Source: Paenibacillus sp. PvR098
GTDB taxonomy: Bacteria; Bacillota; Bacilli; Paenibacillales; NBRC-103111
NCBI RefSeq assembly: GCF_017833255.1
Contig: NZ_JAFIBU010000001.1
Coordinates: 1,798,001 to 1,862,000 of the forward strand
Direction of reading: 5' to 3'
Length of the DNA stretch: 64,000 bases
The notes under the pieces are model-generated. The model saw only the letters and a program-made list of their open reading frames with translations. It had not been told where the DNA came from and searched no databases. How positions within the stretch are numbered: position 1 is the stretch's first letter; each line of letters begins with the position of its first letter. The position numbers were made by a program, and so were the translations under genes. Shown here piece by piece: positions 52,398 to 63,200 of this stretch.

Positions 52398-54453
52398 CAC
52401 GCATCGCTTCGAACTGACTTCGCCGGGGCGGCTCATCTTTTAAGCGGACAGGCTCATACATGCCGTTCGACTGAAGCTGTCTCGCTTTGACATTATCTTG
52501 CAAGCTTAATTGCAAAATGTTAATCAGGGACTGAACGTTCTGCTTGTCGAATACGGGACACATCAGTTCCACTCGGCGAGTTAAGTTCCGGGTCATCCAG
52601 TCGGCGCTGGCAATATAAACCTCAGGGTCGCCCCCGTTCTCGAAGTAAAAAATACGCGAGTGTTCAAGAAAACGGTCAACGATGCTGCGGACTCTAATAT
52701 GCTCGCTTAAGCCAGGGACCCCGGGTCTTAAGCAGCATACTCCCCGTACGATCAAATCGATGCTTACTCCAGCCTGAGATGCCGCATACAGCTCATCAAT
52801 CATCTGCTGGTTGGAAATCGAGTTCATCTTCGCGATAATATGAGCCGGCTTGCCTTCGGAGGCGTTCTTCGCCTCCCTGCGTATTTTCTCGAAAAACTTC
52901 TCCATCATGTCGGTAGGCGCTACTCCGAAGGCTTTCCAGTTATGTGGAGCAGAATAGCCGGTCACCTCGTTAAACAGTGCCGATGCATCCTCCCCAACAA
53001 TTCTATGAGAGGTAAATAGTCCTACGTCCGTATAGAGCTTTGCCGTGTTATCATTGTAATTGCCCGTTCCTACGTGTACGTACCTCCGAAGCCCGTCCGC
53101 TTCTTGACGTACGACCAGCGTGATCTTACAGTGCGTCTTAAGCCCCACCAAACCGTACACCACATGACATCCGGACTGTTCTAGCTTTCTCGCCCACGCA
53201 ATATTTCGCTCTTCGTCGAAACGCGCCTTCAGCTCCACTACGACCGTCACCTGCTTGCCTGATTCCGCCGCGCGAGCAAGCGCCTGAATCAGCGGAGAAT
53301 TACCGCTGACCCGGTACAGCGTCATCTTTATCGCGAGTACCTGCGGATCGTAGGCCGCCTCACATATAAAATCAGTCATCGCATCGAATGACTCGTAAGG
53401 GTGATAGACGAGCACATCCTGCCCACGCAATTTAGCGAACAGATCCTCGACATCCTCCAACTCAATAGGATAGATAGGCTTAATCGGAGGATAGCGCAGA
53501 TGTTCAAATCCCTGCAGTGATCCTACAAATCTCATGAAATAAGTCAAGTCGAGCGGTCCGTCGATTTCGAATATATGATCCGCAATCTCAAACTCATCTA
53601 TTAACTGTTTCAGAGCATAAGGGTGTATCCCTTTTTGTACCTCCAGGCGAACCGGGTCACCCCAACGCCGTTTCCGCAACTGATTCTCGATTTCCTCAAG
53701 CAGGTCCTCCGCTCCTTCTTCATTGAGCGTAAGATCTGCATTTCTCGTTACCCGGAAACCATGTACCGACACCGGACTGTAACCGCTGAATAGCGTATGA
53801 ATGTGCTTCTCGATCAAAACCTCCATCTGAATGAATTCATGCTTCTTGCTGTTGGTTCGTCCCGGAACGGCAATATAACGACTTAAATTCGAAGGCACCT
53901 GGAGAATGGCAAAATAAGGCTCATCCTCCTCATTATCTCCTTCCTTTTTTAAGACGACCGCCAAATAAAGCGCCTGTGTATGCACTAGAGGAAATGGACG
54001 CGCCTGGTCCACCGCCATAGGAGTCAGGACAGGGAACACGATATCGTGATAATATTCGTCCATCGCATTACGCTGTGTGGCGTTTAAATCATCATACTGC
54101 GTAAAGATAATTCCTTCTTTGCCCAATTGCCGCATGAGATCCCGATATGTCTTGTACTTTTCCGCCACCATCCTGTCCGACCGCTTCATAATCCGCTTGA
54201 ACAATCCGGCCGGAGTATAGCCTGTAAAGTCTTTTTTGGTATAACCTGCTTTCATCTGATCAATGATGCCGGCTACCCGCACACTCATAAACTCATCCAA
54301 ATTGGAGGACACGATCGAAAGAAATTTCACGCGCTCCAGTAGCGGCGTCCCCGCGTCCTGTGCCTCTTGCAGCACACGCCAGTTGAATTCTATCCAGCTC
54401 AAATCGCGGTTCAAATATTTGTTCGACGTTTCACGGACCGTTGTACCCTTCAT
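52363..54453 (-). CDS. ppk1: Polyphosphate kinase 1
   Basis: 696 residues. N-terminal YLNRDLSWIEFNWRVL, catalytic His in LKTHCKITLVVRQE followed by YVHVGTGNYN, and the second conserved His region near FLEHSRIFYFENGG. It makes polyphosphate from ATP on the membrane. The ATG at 54453 was chosen because homologues begin about 12 residues before NRDLSW and GGAGGTC lies 11 nt upstream. The longer open frame upstream would run into fxsA. Confidence 0.95.
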   Translation of the reverse strand: MKGTTVRETSNKYLNRDLSWIEFNWRVLQEAQDAGTPLLERVKFLSIVSSNLDEFMSVRVAGIIDQMKAGYTKKDFTGYTPAGLFKRIMKRSDRMVAEKYKTYRDLMRQLGKEGIIFTQYDDLNATQRNAMDEYYHDIVFPVLTPMAVDQARPFPLVHTQALYLAVVLKKEGDNEEDEPYFAILQVPSNLSRYIAVPGRTNSKKHEFIQMEVLIEKHIHTLFSGYSPVSVHGFRVTRNADLTLNEEGAEDLLEEIENQLRKRRWGDPVRLEVQKGIHPYALKQLIDEFEIADHIFEIDGPLDLTYFMRFVGSLQGFEHLRYPPIKPIYPIELEDVEDLFAKLRGQDVLVYHPYESFDAMTDFICEAAYDPQVLAIKMTLYRVSGNSPLIQALARAAESGKQVTVVVELKARFDEERNIAWARKLEQSGCHVVYGLVGLKTHCKITLVVRQEADGLRRYVHVGTGNYNDNTAKLYTDVGLFTSHRIVGEDASALFNEVTGYSAPHNWKAFGVAPTDMMEKFFEKIRREAKNASEGKPAHIIAKMNSISNQQMIDELYAASQAGVSIDLIVRGVCCLRPGVPGLSEHIRVRSIVDRFLEHSRIFYFENGGDPEVYIASADWMTRNLTRRVELMCPVFDKQNVQSLINILQLSLQDNVKARQLQSNGMYEPVRLKDEPPRRSQFEAMRVRSWKTTFLET

Positions 54454-54530
54454 AATGGCAATAAGACCTCCATGAAAATCCACTATTTCTTTTGTTAATT
54501 TTATGTAAACGTCTAGAGAAATAATCAAAC

Positions 54531-54926
54531 CTATCTCCGCCAAATAAAAGGACGATTTCCCCGTTCTGCCACTTTGCGTAATAGCGAGTAAATCCAACCT
54601 TTAAACAACGGACGAGTAACTGGAAGCACGAACAGCAACCCGAATACATCGGTCAAAAGGCCCGGAGTCAGCAACAGCATCCCTCCGGTGAAAATGCAAA
54701 TGCCGTCCAAGATCGAATCTCCGGGAGGCTGACCTAAAGAAAGCTGATTCTGCGCCTGCTTCCACACCTTCAGACCTTCCCTTCGCGCAAGCCAAGCGCC
54801 CACAAAACCGGTCATGATAATCAATCCGAACGTTGACCAGCCACCAATAAGCTTGCCCATTTGAAACAAAACAATGATCTCCAAAGCCGGGATCACAATC
54901 AATGCGATAATGATGTAACGAAACAT
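54531..54926 (-). CDS. fxsA: FxsA-family membrane protein
   Basis: 131 residues with about three hydrophobic segments and the FxsA pattern PALEIIVLFQMGKLIGGWSTFGLIIMTG in parts, then DGICIFTGGMLLLTPGLLTDVFG. E. coli FxsA suppresses F exclusion of phage T7; its housekeeping role is unclear. It starts 7 nt after the thioesterase gene. Confidence 0.92.
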   Translation of the reverse strand: MFRYIIIALIVIPALEIIVLFQMGKLIGGWSTFGLIIMTGFVGAWLARREGLKVWKQAQNQLSLGQPPGDSILDGICIFTGGMLLLTPGLLTDVFGLLFVLPVTRPLFKGWIYSLLRKVAERGNRPFIWRR

Positions 54927-54933
54927 GGACGGA

Positions 54934-55341
54934 TCAGCTCCATTCCTTGATCAGCGCGTACAAATCAGGCGCTTCTTTATCGATTCGGACCGGTTTCCAT
55001 TCGCGGTTCAGCCACACATGCCGGGTTCCTCCGCTAACTAATAGATCGCTATCCCTGTGGATCTCGCTGGCAAACCGAATCCGCAGATTACTGAACTCGG
55101 TGATTCGGGTAAGGATAGTAATCGAATCATCATAACGGGCAGGTTGATGAAATTTCAGCTCTGCTTCGAGGACAGGCAGCAGCAGTCCTTTGGCCTCCAG
55201 TGTTCGATAGGACATCCCCATCTCACGGATCATTTCCGTTCGACCGATTTCAAACCAATTTAAATAATTCGCGTGATACACGACACCCATTTGGTCTGTT
55301 TCCTGATAACGCACGCGTATTTCGTGACGAAAAGTTCTCAT
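54934..55341 (-). CDS. YbgC/4HBT-type acyl-CoA thioesterase
   Basis: 135 residues with hot-dog fold. The active-site region RVRYQETDQMGVVYHANYLNWFE contains the catalytic Asp in DQMGVVYH. It hydrolyses acyl-CoA thioesters. The ATG at 55341 is preferred because AGAGGTG upstream overlaps the alternative GTG at 55353. Confidence 0.92.
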   Translation of the reverse strand: MRTFRHEIRVRYQETDQMGVVYHANYLNWFEIGRTEMIREMGMSYRTLEAKGLLLPVLEAELKFHQPARYDDSITILTRITEFSNLRIRFASEIHRDSDLLVSGGTRHVWLNREWKPVRIDKEAPDLYALIKEWS

Positions 55342-55402
55342 GTTACGTTTCACCTCTCATTCGGTTAGGCACAAGGATGTCCATGATGAAAAACGGGAAG
55401 TG

Positions 55403-55440
55403 AAAAAAGAGCGTCCCCGTAAGCAGGTCCGCTCTTTTTG
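55403..55440 (-). terminator. Terminator of the acc-pyk operon
   Basis: AAAAAGAGCG and CGCTCTTTTT pair around a 16-nt loop. On the minus strand T-rich sequence follows. Confidence 0.82.
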
Positions 55441-55459
55441 TATGCCCGGGGTCAATCTC

Positions 55460-57217
55460 TTACAATACCCGAGCCCGTCCGGAGTAGATGACGCCCACTT
55501 CAGGGTAGATGGAGACTTCCGCATCGTCCTTCAGGATGTTCAGCGCATTCACTACGCCAACGATGACTGGCTTGCCGAGGCTGATGCCTACCACTGCAGC
55601 GTGAGACGTAATTCCTCCGGTTTCCGTGATGACAGCTGCTGCCTTCTGGAATGCAGGCATATACTCTTTATCGGTCGTAGGAGTGACCAAGATACAGCCC
55701 TCTGTCGCTTTGGCGAGCGCTTCTTCCGGGCTTCTCGCAGTAACGACTTTACCGGTAGCGATTTGGGTGCCGATCCCTTGTCCTTTAGCTATCATTTCTC
55801 CGATTTGATGCACTTTGATGAGATTCGTTGTTCCGGAGCGACCTACAGGTACACCCGCTGTGATGATAACGAGGTCTCCAAGGCTAACCAATCCCGTTTT
55901 GACGCTGGAGTCAACCGCATGCTCGAACAATTGGTCCGTGGAGGAGCAAGATTCACCCTTGACCGGTACAACGCCCCATACGAGAGACAAGCGGCGCAAT
56001 ACCCGTTCATCTGGCGTAACCGCGATAATCGGTGCTTTTGGGCGGTATTTGGAAACCATTCTTGCCGTATAGCCGCTTTCGGTAGCCGTCAAAATCGCCT
56101 TTGCATCCAGCTCCAAAGCGGAGTTAGCAACGGATTGGCTGATCGCTTCCGTTACGGTTGTTTGCTGCGCCTTGCTTTGGCGGACGAGAATTTCACGGTG
56201 TTCCATAGCTTGCTCTGCGCGCTCAGCAATACGTGCCATAGTCTGCACGGACTCAATAGGATATTTCCCTGCAGCCGTTTCTCCAGACAGCATTACAGCA
56301 TCCGATCCGTCGAAAATGGCGTTGGCCACGTCACTTGCTTCCGCACGGGTTGGACGCGGATTGCGCTGCATCGAATCCAGCATCATCGTTGCCGTGATGA
56401 CCGGCTTGCCCACTTGATTACATTTTTTGATCATTGCTTTTTGAACGATCGGTACATCCTCTGCCGGAATTTCCACACCGAGGTCGCCGCGTGCTACCAT
56501 CAATCCGTCGGATACTTCCAGAATCTCGTCGAGGTTGTCTACGCCTTCTTGATTTTCGATTTTGGAGATGATTTGAATTTGGGCTGCGTTGTAGCGCTCC
56601 AAAATTTCACGAATTTCGATCACATCGCTCGCTTTACGTACGAAAGAAGCAGCGATAAAATCGACTCCCTGCTGAATACCGAATATTATATCGTTCGCAT
56701 CTTTTTCTGTGATCCCTGGCAAATTGATTTTCACGCCCGGTACGTTCACGCCTTTCTTTCCGCCAAGCAATCCACCGTTCTTAATCCGGCACACAATATC
56801 GGTGCCGCGAATATCTTCAACGCTCAACCCGATTAAGCCGTCATCGATCAGGATAGTGGATCCGATTCTTACATCTTTGTACAGATCCCTATATGTAATG
56901 GATACCCGTTCAGCATCTCCGAGTACTTCTTCTGTAGTAAGGGTAATAAGGTTATCTTGAATAAGCTCGACCTTCTGATCGTCCTTTAGCTTGCCAGTGC
57001 GAATCTCCGGTCCTTTCGTATCAAGCAGAATTGCAATGCTTTTTCCCATCTCTTGAGAAGCTTGGCGAACGGTCTTGATCCGGTTGCCGTGCTCTTCAAA
57101 GTCGCCATGGGAGAAGTTAAGGCGTGCGACGTTCATTCCAGCATCGATCAGCTTCTTGAACATGTCCAGCGATTCGCTGACCGGTCCGATGGTACAAACA
57201 ATTTTGGTTTTACGCAT
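55460..57217 (-). CDS. pyk: Pyruvate kinase
   Basis: 585 residues. [12 protein letters not shown] at the start, the active-site Lys region [17 protein letters not shown] and [12 protein letters not shown], and the C-terminal regulatory domain. As in Bacillus, an extra PEP-utiliser-like domain follows (about 475-585) with [17 protein letters not shown]. It makes pyruvate and ATP from PEP. Its ATG overlaps the accA end by 8 nt, with AGGAGGG 10 nt upstream. Confidence 0.97.
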   Translation of the reverse strand: MRKTKIVCTIGPVSESLDMFKKLIDAGMNVARLNFSHGDFEEHGNRIKTVRQASQEMGKSIAILLDTKGPEIRTGKLKDDQKVELIQDNLITLTTEEVLGDAERVSITYRDLYKDVRIGSTILIDDGLIGLSVEDIRGTDIVCRIKNGGLLGGKKGVNVPGVKINLPGITEKDANDIIFGIQQGVDFIAASFVRKASDVIEIREILERYNAAQIQIISKIENQEGVDNLDEILEVSDGLMVARGDLGVEIPAEDVPIVQKAMIKKCNQVGKPVITATMMLDSMQRNPRPTRAEASDVANAIFDGSDAVMLSGETAAGKYPIESVQTMARIAERAEQAMEHREILVRQSKAQQTTVTEAISQSVANSALELDAKAILTATESGYTARMVSKYRPKAPIIAVTPDERVLRRLSLVWGVVPVKGESCSSTDQLFEHAVDSSVKTGLVSLGDLVIITAGVPVGRSGTTNLIKVHQIGEMIAKGQGIGTQIATGKVVTARSPEEALAKATEGCILVTPTTDKEYMPAFQKAAAVITETGGITSHAAVVGISLGKPVIVGVVNALNILKDDAEVSIYPEVGVIYSGRARVL

Positions 57218-58190
57218 GGTAGTGGTTACCCTCCTGAATGGTTGTGAACCGACCGATTTCTCTAAATTTTCTATAGCGGTCTTCAGTTAACTCTTTCTCT
57301 GTCATTTCCATCAATTCCTGCAAATGCACCCACAAAATTTGTTTGATGGACTCAGCTTGCATGACAACGTCCCGATGGGCCCCGCCCTTCGGTTCCGGGA
57401 TGATGGCGTCAATCACGCCGAGCTTCAGTATCTCATCCGCCGTGATCTTCATAGCCTCTGCCGCTTCCATCGATTTCGATGCATCTTTATATAGTATCGA
57501 GGCCGCGCCCTCAGGACTAATCACAGAGTAAATCGAATTCTCGAGCATAAACACACGGTTGCCCACGCCAAGCGCAAGCGCCCCTCCGCTGCCGCCTTCA
57601 CCGATAACAACGCATAAAATCGGCACTCGCATCGATGCCATCTCGAGCAGGTTGCGGGCGATCGCTTCCCCTTGGTTTCGTTCTTCCGCCGCATTTCCAG
57701 GATAAGCTCCTTTGGTGTCGATCAAAGTGATGATCGGGCGTCTGAATTTATCGGCTTGCTTCATGAGACGCAGCGCCTTACGGAATCCTTCAGGGTGAGG
57801 GCTGCCGAAGTGGCGGGCAATATTGTCTTTCGTATCCTTCCCCTTCTGGTGTCCAACGACCGTCACGGGAATACCGTTAAGCCTGCCGATGCCACCAACA
57901 ATGGCAAGATCATCTCCGTACACACGGTCTCCATGGAGTTCAATAAAATCCGTGAATAAGTGTTGAATGTAATCGAGCGTCGTTGGACGCTGCGGATGGC
58001 GGGCCACCTGCATTTTTTGCTTTGTGGTCATGCCGGCATACAGCTCCGCCTCCAACTGGTGGTAACGCTGCTCCAAACGGGCAATTTCGTCCGAGAAATC
58101 GATTTGCTTGTCCACTCCGAATTTTCGCAGCTCGTCGATTTTCGCGCGAAGCTCGACAAGCGGCATTTCAAAAGGCAATTCAGTTGCCAC
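57210..58190 (-). CDS. accA: Acetyl-CoA carboxylase carboxyltransferase subunit alpha
   Basis: 326 residues. [31 protein letters not shown], and the oxyanion region [18 protein letters not shown], then [18 protein letters not shown]. With AccD it transfers carboxyl from biotin to acetyl-CoA. The start is GTG at 58190, with AAGGAGGAG upstream, and overlaps accD by 11 nt. Confidence 0.97.
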   Translation of the reverse strand: MATELPFEMPLVELRAKIDELRKFGVDKQIDFSDEIARLEQRYHQLEAELYAGMTTKQKMQVARHPQRPTTLDYIQHLFTDFIELHGDRVYGDDLAIVGGIGRLNGIPVTVVGHQKGKDTKDNIARHFGSPHPEGFRKALRLMKQADKFRRPIITLIDTKGAYPGNAAEERNQGEAIARNLLEMASMRVPILCVVIGEGGSGGALALGVGNRVFMLENSIYSVISPEGAASILYKDASKSMEAAEAMKITADEILKLGVIDAIIPEPKGGAHRDVVMQAESIKQILWVHLQELMEMTEKELTEDRYRKFREIGRFTTIQEGNHYHA

Positions 58191-59106
58191 TGGCCGTCTC
58201 CTCCTTTACGGTATGCATGCTGAGCAGCTTGGTCAGCGTATTCCGCATTTCTTTGCGATGTCCCACCAAATCAACTTGTCCATGCTTCAGGTTAAATTCC
58301 GCTGTCTGAAAGTTATCCGGAAGCTTCTGGCGGATTGTTTGCTCGATCACCCGGCGTCCTGTAAAACCAAAAGCTGCTCCCGGCTCGGCAATAATATAGT
58401 CGCCCAGGGTGGCAAAGCTCGCCGACACTCCTCCGAAGGTCGGGTCCGTGATAACAGAGACGTACAGTCCTCCCTGCTCGTTCAGTTTGGCCAGAGCCGC
58501 GCTCGTTTTGGCCATCTGCATCAAGCTGAGAATGCTCTCCTGCATCCGCGCTCCGCCCGATGTTGAAAAAATAATGATCGGCCGCTCTTTGGCGATCGCC
58601 TGCTCAATAGCCTTGGTCACTTTTTCCCCTACAACTGATCCGAGCGAGCCTCCCATAAAATCAAAGCTCATTACCGCTACAACCACAGAATATCCTCCAA
58701 TGGTTCCTTCGCCGGTAATCACCGCATCCTGCATTCCCGTAGCTTCAACAGCTTTGTTATATTTATTCACGTAATCGGGAAAGCCGAGCGGATCTTCAGA
58801 GCCCATTTCACTATCGTATTCCGTAAACTCTCCATCATCCATCGTCATCTGGATGCGCTCAACCGCATTGAGCTTATAATGATAATCGCACGCGGTGCAA
58901 ACCTTCAGGTTCTTGTCCAGCTCTTTGTTATACTGGATCGTCCCGCATCTCGGGCATTTGTTCACTAGACCTTCCGGAATTTCGCGCTTCGGACGTTCCT
59001 CAGGAACGTCGATCGCCCCATCCACGGGTGGATTAGGAGCTCGCCTGTCCGTTGACGGAACAGTAGCATATTTTCTTTTCTTCTGAAACAAATCTTTGAA
59101 TTGCAC
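58180..59106 (-). CDS. accD: Acetyl-CoA carboxylase carboxyltransferase subunit beta
   Basis: 308 residues. The zinc ribbon NKCPRCGTI ... CTACDYHY precedes the crotonase-like carboxyltransferase core with [19 protein letters not shown] and [12 protein letters not shown]. The start is GTG at 59106 behind GAGGTG. First gene of accD-accA-pyk. Confidence 0.97.
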   Translation of the reverse strand: MQFKDLFQKKRKYATVPSTDRRAPNPPVDGAIDVPEERPKREIPEGLVNKCPRCGTIQYNKELDKNLKVCTACDYHYKLNAVERIQMTMDDGEFTEYDSEMGSEDPLGFPDYVNKYNKAVEATGMQDAVITGEGTIGGYSVVVAVMSFDFMGGSLGSVVGEKVTKAIEQAIAKERPIIIFSTSGGARMQESILSLMQMAKTSAALAKLNEQGGLYVSVITDPTFGGVSASFATLGDYIIAEPGAAFGFTGRRVIEQTIRQKLPDNFQTAEFNLKHGQVDLVGHRKEMRNTLTKLLSMHTVKEETASGN

Positions 59107-59167
59107 GACTACACCTCACTTGCGAATGATGGACTTGTCCGTGTCCGTGCCCAAACGGTACTTGTAA

Positions 59168-59359
59168 TTATGATCTATGCAAAATGGAGTTTAGCACCTC
59201 TTGAACCTCTTCCAATTCGCCTTCGGGAACTAAAATCTCAAATTGATTTTTTGTCATGTTGATAGCGCGCACCTGTACAAGAAAGCCCTCTTCCGTCAGC
59301 CTTTGCTTGATTCTTTCAGCGATTTTGGCGGTCGGAGCGATATAGATTACCGTCCACAT
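59168..59359 (-). CDS. Small conserved protein, 63 aa, upstream of accD
   Basis: 63 residues, one beta-alpha-beta unit: WTVIYIAPTAKIAERIKQRL, then FLVQVRAI and FEILVPEGELEEVQEVLNSI. It resembles small DUF2007-like or ferredoxin-fold proteins; no biochemical function is known to me. The ATG at 59359 was chosen because GGGGAGG lies 10 nt upstream. It lies 61 nt before accD on the same strand and is probably co-transcribed. Confidence 0.75.
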   Translation of the reverse strand: MWTVIYIAPTAKIAERIKQRLTEEGFLVQVRAINMTKNQFEILVPEGELEEVQEVLNSILHRS

Positions 59360-59628
59360 GAAAAAAAAGACCTCCCCAAGGTTAAAACGGCAGCGCTGTC
59401 CTATAAGTTTGCACAAGCAAAATCTTATTCATAAGGGTAAGCTGAGGACGCGAGCGTTTGTCAAAGTGATTCAGTGACTTTGGATAGAGCCTTGACGGTC
59501 CACGTTCTGAATCACGGACATAATGAAATAATGATATCATAAGTGCTCTTTTACCCGCAACAGGGCCTTAACGCTAGTGGGGAGGCCTATCTTCTAATAA
59601 ATCAGCGGCTTTTCGCCATAATATGACT

Positions 59629-60123
59629 TCATTCATCCGGCGCATGGCTATCCAGTTCATCCTGGTGCTTATGGGCGATGCGGGCTGAAGCGGCCGCCGC
59701 AAGTCCCGCGACAAGATCGTCCAGAAACACGTGAATGCCTGTCTTATGATCATTCAAGTCCCGAATAATACCGATTTTTTGCTTGTCCAGAAAACCGAAG
59801 CTGGTCAGACCGATCATCCCGTACACATGAACGATTCCGAGCGCAAGCGTTTCGTCCACGCCATACAGGGAGGCATCCATTTCCATTAGGCCCTGCAGCG
59901 GCTCCGGAAGCAGTTTTTTCTCCGCCAATTCATCAAGCGCAATACCGGTGTAAAGCACATATTGCACTTCCCTTTTGGTCAGAACGGTCAGAACGCTTTC
60001 GATACAGGCTTCCATGGAAAGCGCCGGATTATAGGGATGCTGCAGCTTGTACACGATATCGGCAATACTTTCGACGGTCACGCCCCGCTTCTCCAAATAT
60101 TCGACAATTGATTGATGCGGCAT
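59629..60123 (-). CDS. pgpA: Phosphatidylglycerophosphatase A-like protein (PgpA/YutG)
   Basis: 164 residues. The C-terminal part carries FLDKQKIGIIRDLNDHKTG and VFLDDLVAGLAAA, matching the PgpA active-site region (VFLDDxxAG). In Bacillales the YutG subgroup lacks the TM helices of E. coli PgpA. It dephosphorylates PGP to make phosphatidylglycerol (family knowledge). The ATG at 60123 follows GAGGAGG at 10 nt. Confidence 0.85.
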   Translation of the reverse strand: MPHQSIVEYLEKRGVTVESIADIVYKLQHPYNPALSMEACIESVLTVLTKREVQYVLYTGIALDELAEKKLLPEPLQGLMEMDASLYGVDETLALGIVHVYGMIGLTSFGFLDKQKIGIIRDLNDHKTGIHVFLDDLVAGLAAAASARIAHKHQDELDSHAPDE

Positions 60124-60227
60124 AATAACAACGCCTCCTCGAGTTCCATTCAGATCCGCCATGATGCGGCCGGCTGTAAATCGCCGATGCTGTACGGGTT
60201 ACTAAATGTATGCGAAGGAGGCTGGAA

Positions 60228-63200
60228 TTATTTCACTTTTACACATTCTTTACCGAGCAGTTCTTCAATCCGGTGGAACAGGTCCGGGGATGGCTTTACC
60301 TTGTACTTGTCGCTTAATCCCAGCATCTTTTGGTTTTTTTCGTAATAAAGCACAACAGACAGCGGCCCAATATGCTGCGCAATAAGCCTTTTTAACTCGG
60401 AGAGCACAGCCGGCTGCTCATGCTGCGGGGAGATCCGAATGTAAACCCGCTGGGTTGAATGGGCCGGCACCACCGCCGCTGCCAACTTCGGCGTTGCAGC
60501 CGGTTGCCGGGCCGATGAAGTAGTTCTTTGCCCTCCTCTTGATGGCTGACCTCCTGCCGCCCCAGCAACGGGCTTGACTGCCTTCTGCTCCAGGTTCGGA
60601 TCGTCCAGTGCCAAGAGCTGGTCGGCAAGAAGCTTGTAGTCCTCGTCGCCGAGCTGCAGCTTGGCCATGACCAGCACCGGCTTTCCCTTCTGCACGAGCG
60701 GAGCGTATTTCTTCCACACTTCGGGGAAGAGTACGACCTCAGTCTTGCCTACCCGATCTTCCAACTCCATAAACGCCATCGGCTGTCCTTTCTTGGTAAC
60801 GATCGTTTTGCTTGCCGTGACAAGCCCAGCTACCATCACATCGCTACCGTCGGGGTATTCATGCAGTGAGGACAGCGGATCTATCACCAACTTATGCAGC
60901 CTGGACTCGAAATCGTCAAGCGGACTGCCTGAGATATAAAGACCGGTCAGCTCCCGCTCCAGCTCAAGCTGCTCCGTCATCGTGAATGGAGAAATATCCG
61001 GATACTCGACCTCCCAGTTCACCTCTTCCGTAAAGCCGAAGCCCTCCAGCACAAGCTGCAAATCTTCGCGATCCTTGCGCCATTTGACCGCCGCATCGAG
61101 AGCTTCCTCCAACATGGCGAGCTTCTGGGCGCGGTGTCCCGGCAGCGAATCTAGCGCGCCCCCTTGGATCAGCGATTCCATCACGCGTTTGTTGCAAACA
61201 CGCAGGTCTACTCTGCGGCAGAAGTCAATCAAACTTTGGTAGGCACCCGTTCCTCGTTTTTCCATAATCGATTCAATGGCGTGCGTACCGACGTTTTTGA
61301 TAGCCGCGAGTCCAAAACGAATCGCAGGGCCTTCCTGAGCCTCGACCGGAGTAAACAGGAAGCCGCTCTCGTTCACATCGGGCGGCAGTACCGCAATGCC
61401 CATCCGGCGGCACTCGTCCGCGTATTCCGCCACCTTATGGTGGCTGCCCATCACCGCCGTAAGCATCGAGGCCATGAACTGCACCGGGTAATGCGCCTTC
61501 AGATAGGCCGTCTGAAACGCCAAAACACCGTAAGCCGTCGCATGGGCGCGCGGAAAGCCATAGTCGGCGAAACGGACGATCATGTCATAAACCCGGTTCG
61601 CCTCGGCTTCGCTGTAACCTTGGCCCAAGCTTCCCTGAACGAAGTGGGACCGCTCCTCGTCCAACACCTCGCGCTTCTTCTTACTGACTGCTCGACGCAG
61701 CAAATCCGCTTCTCCCAGGCTAAAACCGGCCATCAGTGAGGCGATCTGCATGATTTGTTCCTGGTAAACGATGATTCCATAGGTATCCCGGAGAATCGGT
61801 TCCAGCGCTTCATGCGGGTATTCCACCTGCAGCTGTCCGTGCTTACCCCCGATGTACTTCGGAATAAACTCCATCGGACCTGGCCGGTACAACGCAAGCA
61901 CCGAGATGATATCTTCGAAATCCGACGGCCTCAGCTCTTTTAGCACGCGCCGCACCCCCGGCGATTCAAGCTGAAATATGCCCGTCGTGTCCCCACGGCC
62001 AAGCAGCTCGTAGGTATCCGGATCATCCATGGGCACTTGTGTCCAATCCGGCGCCGCTCCGGTCTGCTCACGAATCCACTCCAGCGTTCTCTCAATAATG
62101 GATAACGTACGCAGTCCCAGAAAATCCATCTTAAGCAGTCCGATCGCTTCCAGATGCTCCATCGGGTACTGCGTCAACGCCGTCTGCTCGTTTCCCTCCT
62201 GCAAAGGAACGTACTGTGTCAGGGGCTCGCGTGAAATGATGACACCCGCAGCGTGTGTAGATGCATGCCTCGGCATGCCCTCTACCTTCATGGCAAGCGC
62301 CAGCAGCTCTGCCGTCTTCGGCTGCCGGTCGGCTAACGCCTTCAGCTCGGGACTGACTCGCAGCGCTTCCTCCAGCGTCATCCCGAGCTGATTCGGAATG
62401 AGCTTCGCGGCGCGGTCCACTTCGTTATACGGCACATTAAGCGCCCGTCCCACGTCCCGCACGGCCGCTTTGGCGGCCATCGTACCGAACGTAATGATCT
62501 GGGCAACCCGATCCCGGCCGTACTTGTGAACAACATAGTCAATTACTTCATCGCGTCTCAGATCGCTGAAATCAATATCGATATCAGGCATCGACACCCG
62601 CTCCGGATTAAGAAACCGTTCAAAAAGTAGATTGTAGCGGATAGGGTCGACATCCGTGATATTTAGCGTGTAGGCGACCAGACTGCCTGCGGATGAGCCG
62701 CGACCAGGACCGGTTGCAATGCCCTGCTCATGAGCAAAACAGATGAAATCCCACACGATCAGAAAATAATCGGAATATCCCATCCGCTCGATGACGCCGA
62801 GCTCATATTGCAGCCTCTGCTCCACCTCGTTCCTCCACGTCGCATCCTGCCATTCCTTAAGCGCCGAGTATCGTCTTAGAAGTCCTTTCCCGCAAAGCTC
62901 GGCCAGATAGGCGGCAGCTGTTAAGCCTTCGGGTATCGGATTGAATTGAGGAAGGATGGACCGCCCAAATTCCAGCTCCAGTTGACACCGCTCGGCAACA
63001 GCCGCCGTGTTTACAATTGCCTCCGGGACGTGGACGAACATCCGTGCCATCTCATCGGCACTCTTGAGATACAGCTGTGTCGAATGGAAGCGGAGACGCT
63101 CCTCATCCTCCACGGTTTTGCCGGTGCCGATGCAAAGCAAAATATCTTGAACCGCATGATCCGGCTCCCGCACGTAATGCACGTCATTTGTGGCAATCAG

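Noticed and set aside
55340-56836. 498-codon open frame antisense to pyruvate kinase
   Set aside because: A shadow of a highly biased coding gene, with Cys/His/Arg-rich composition and no start signal.
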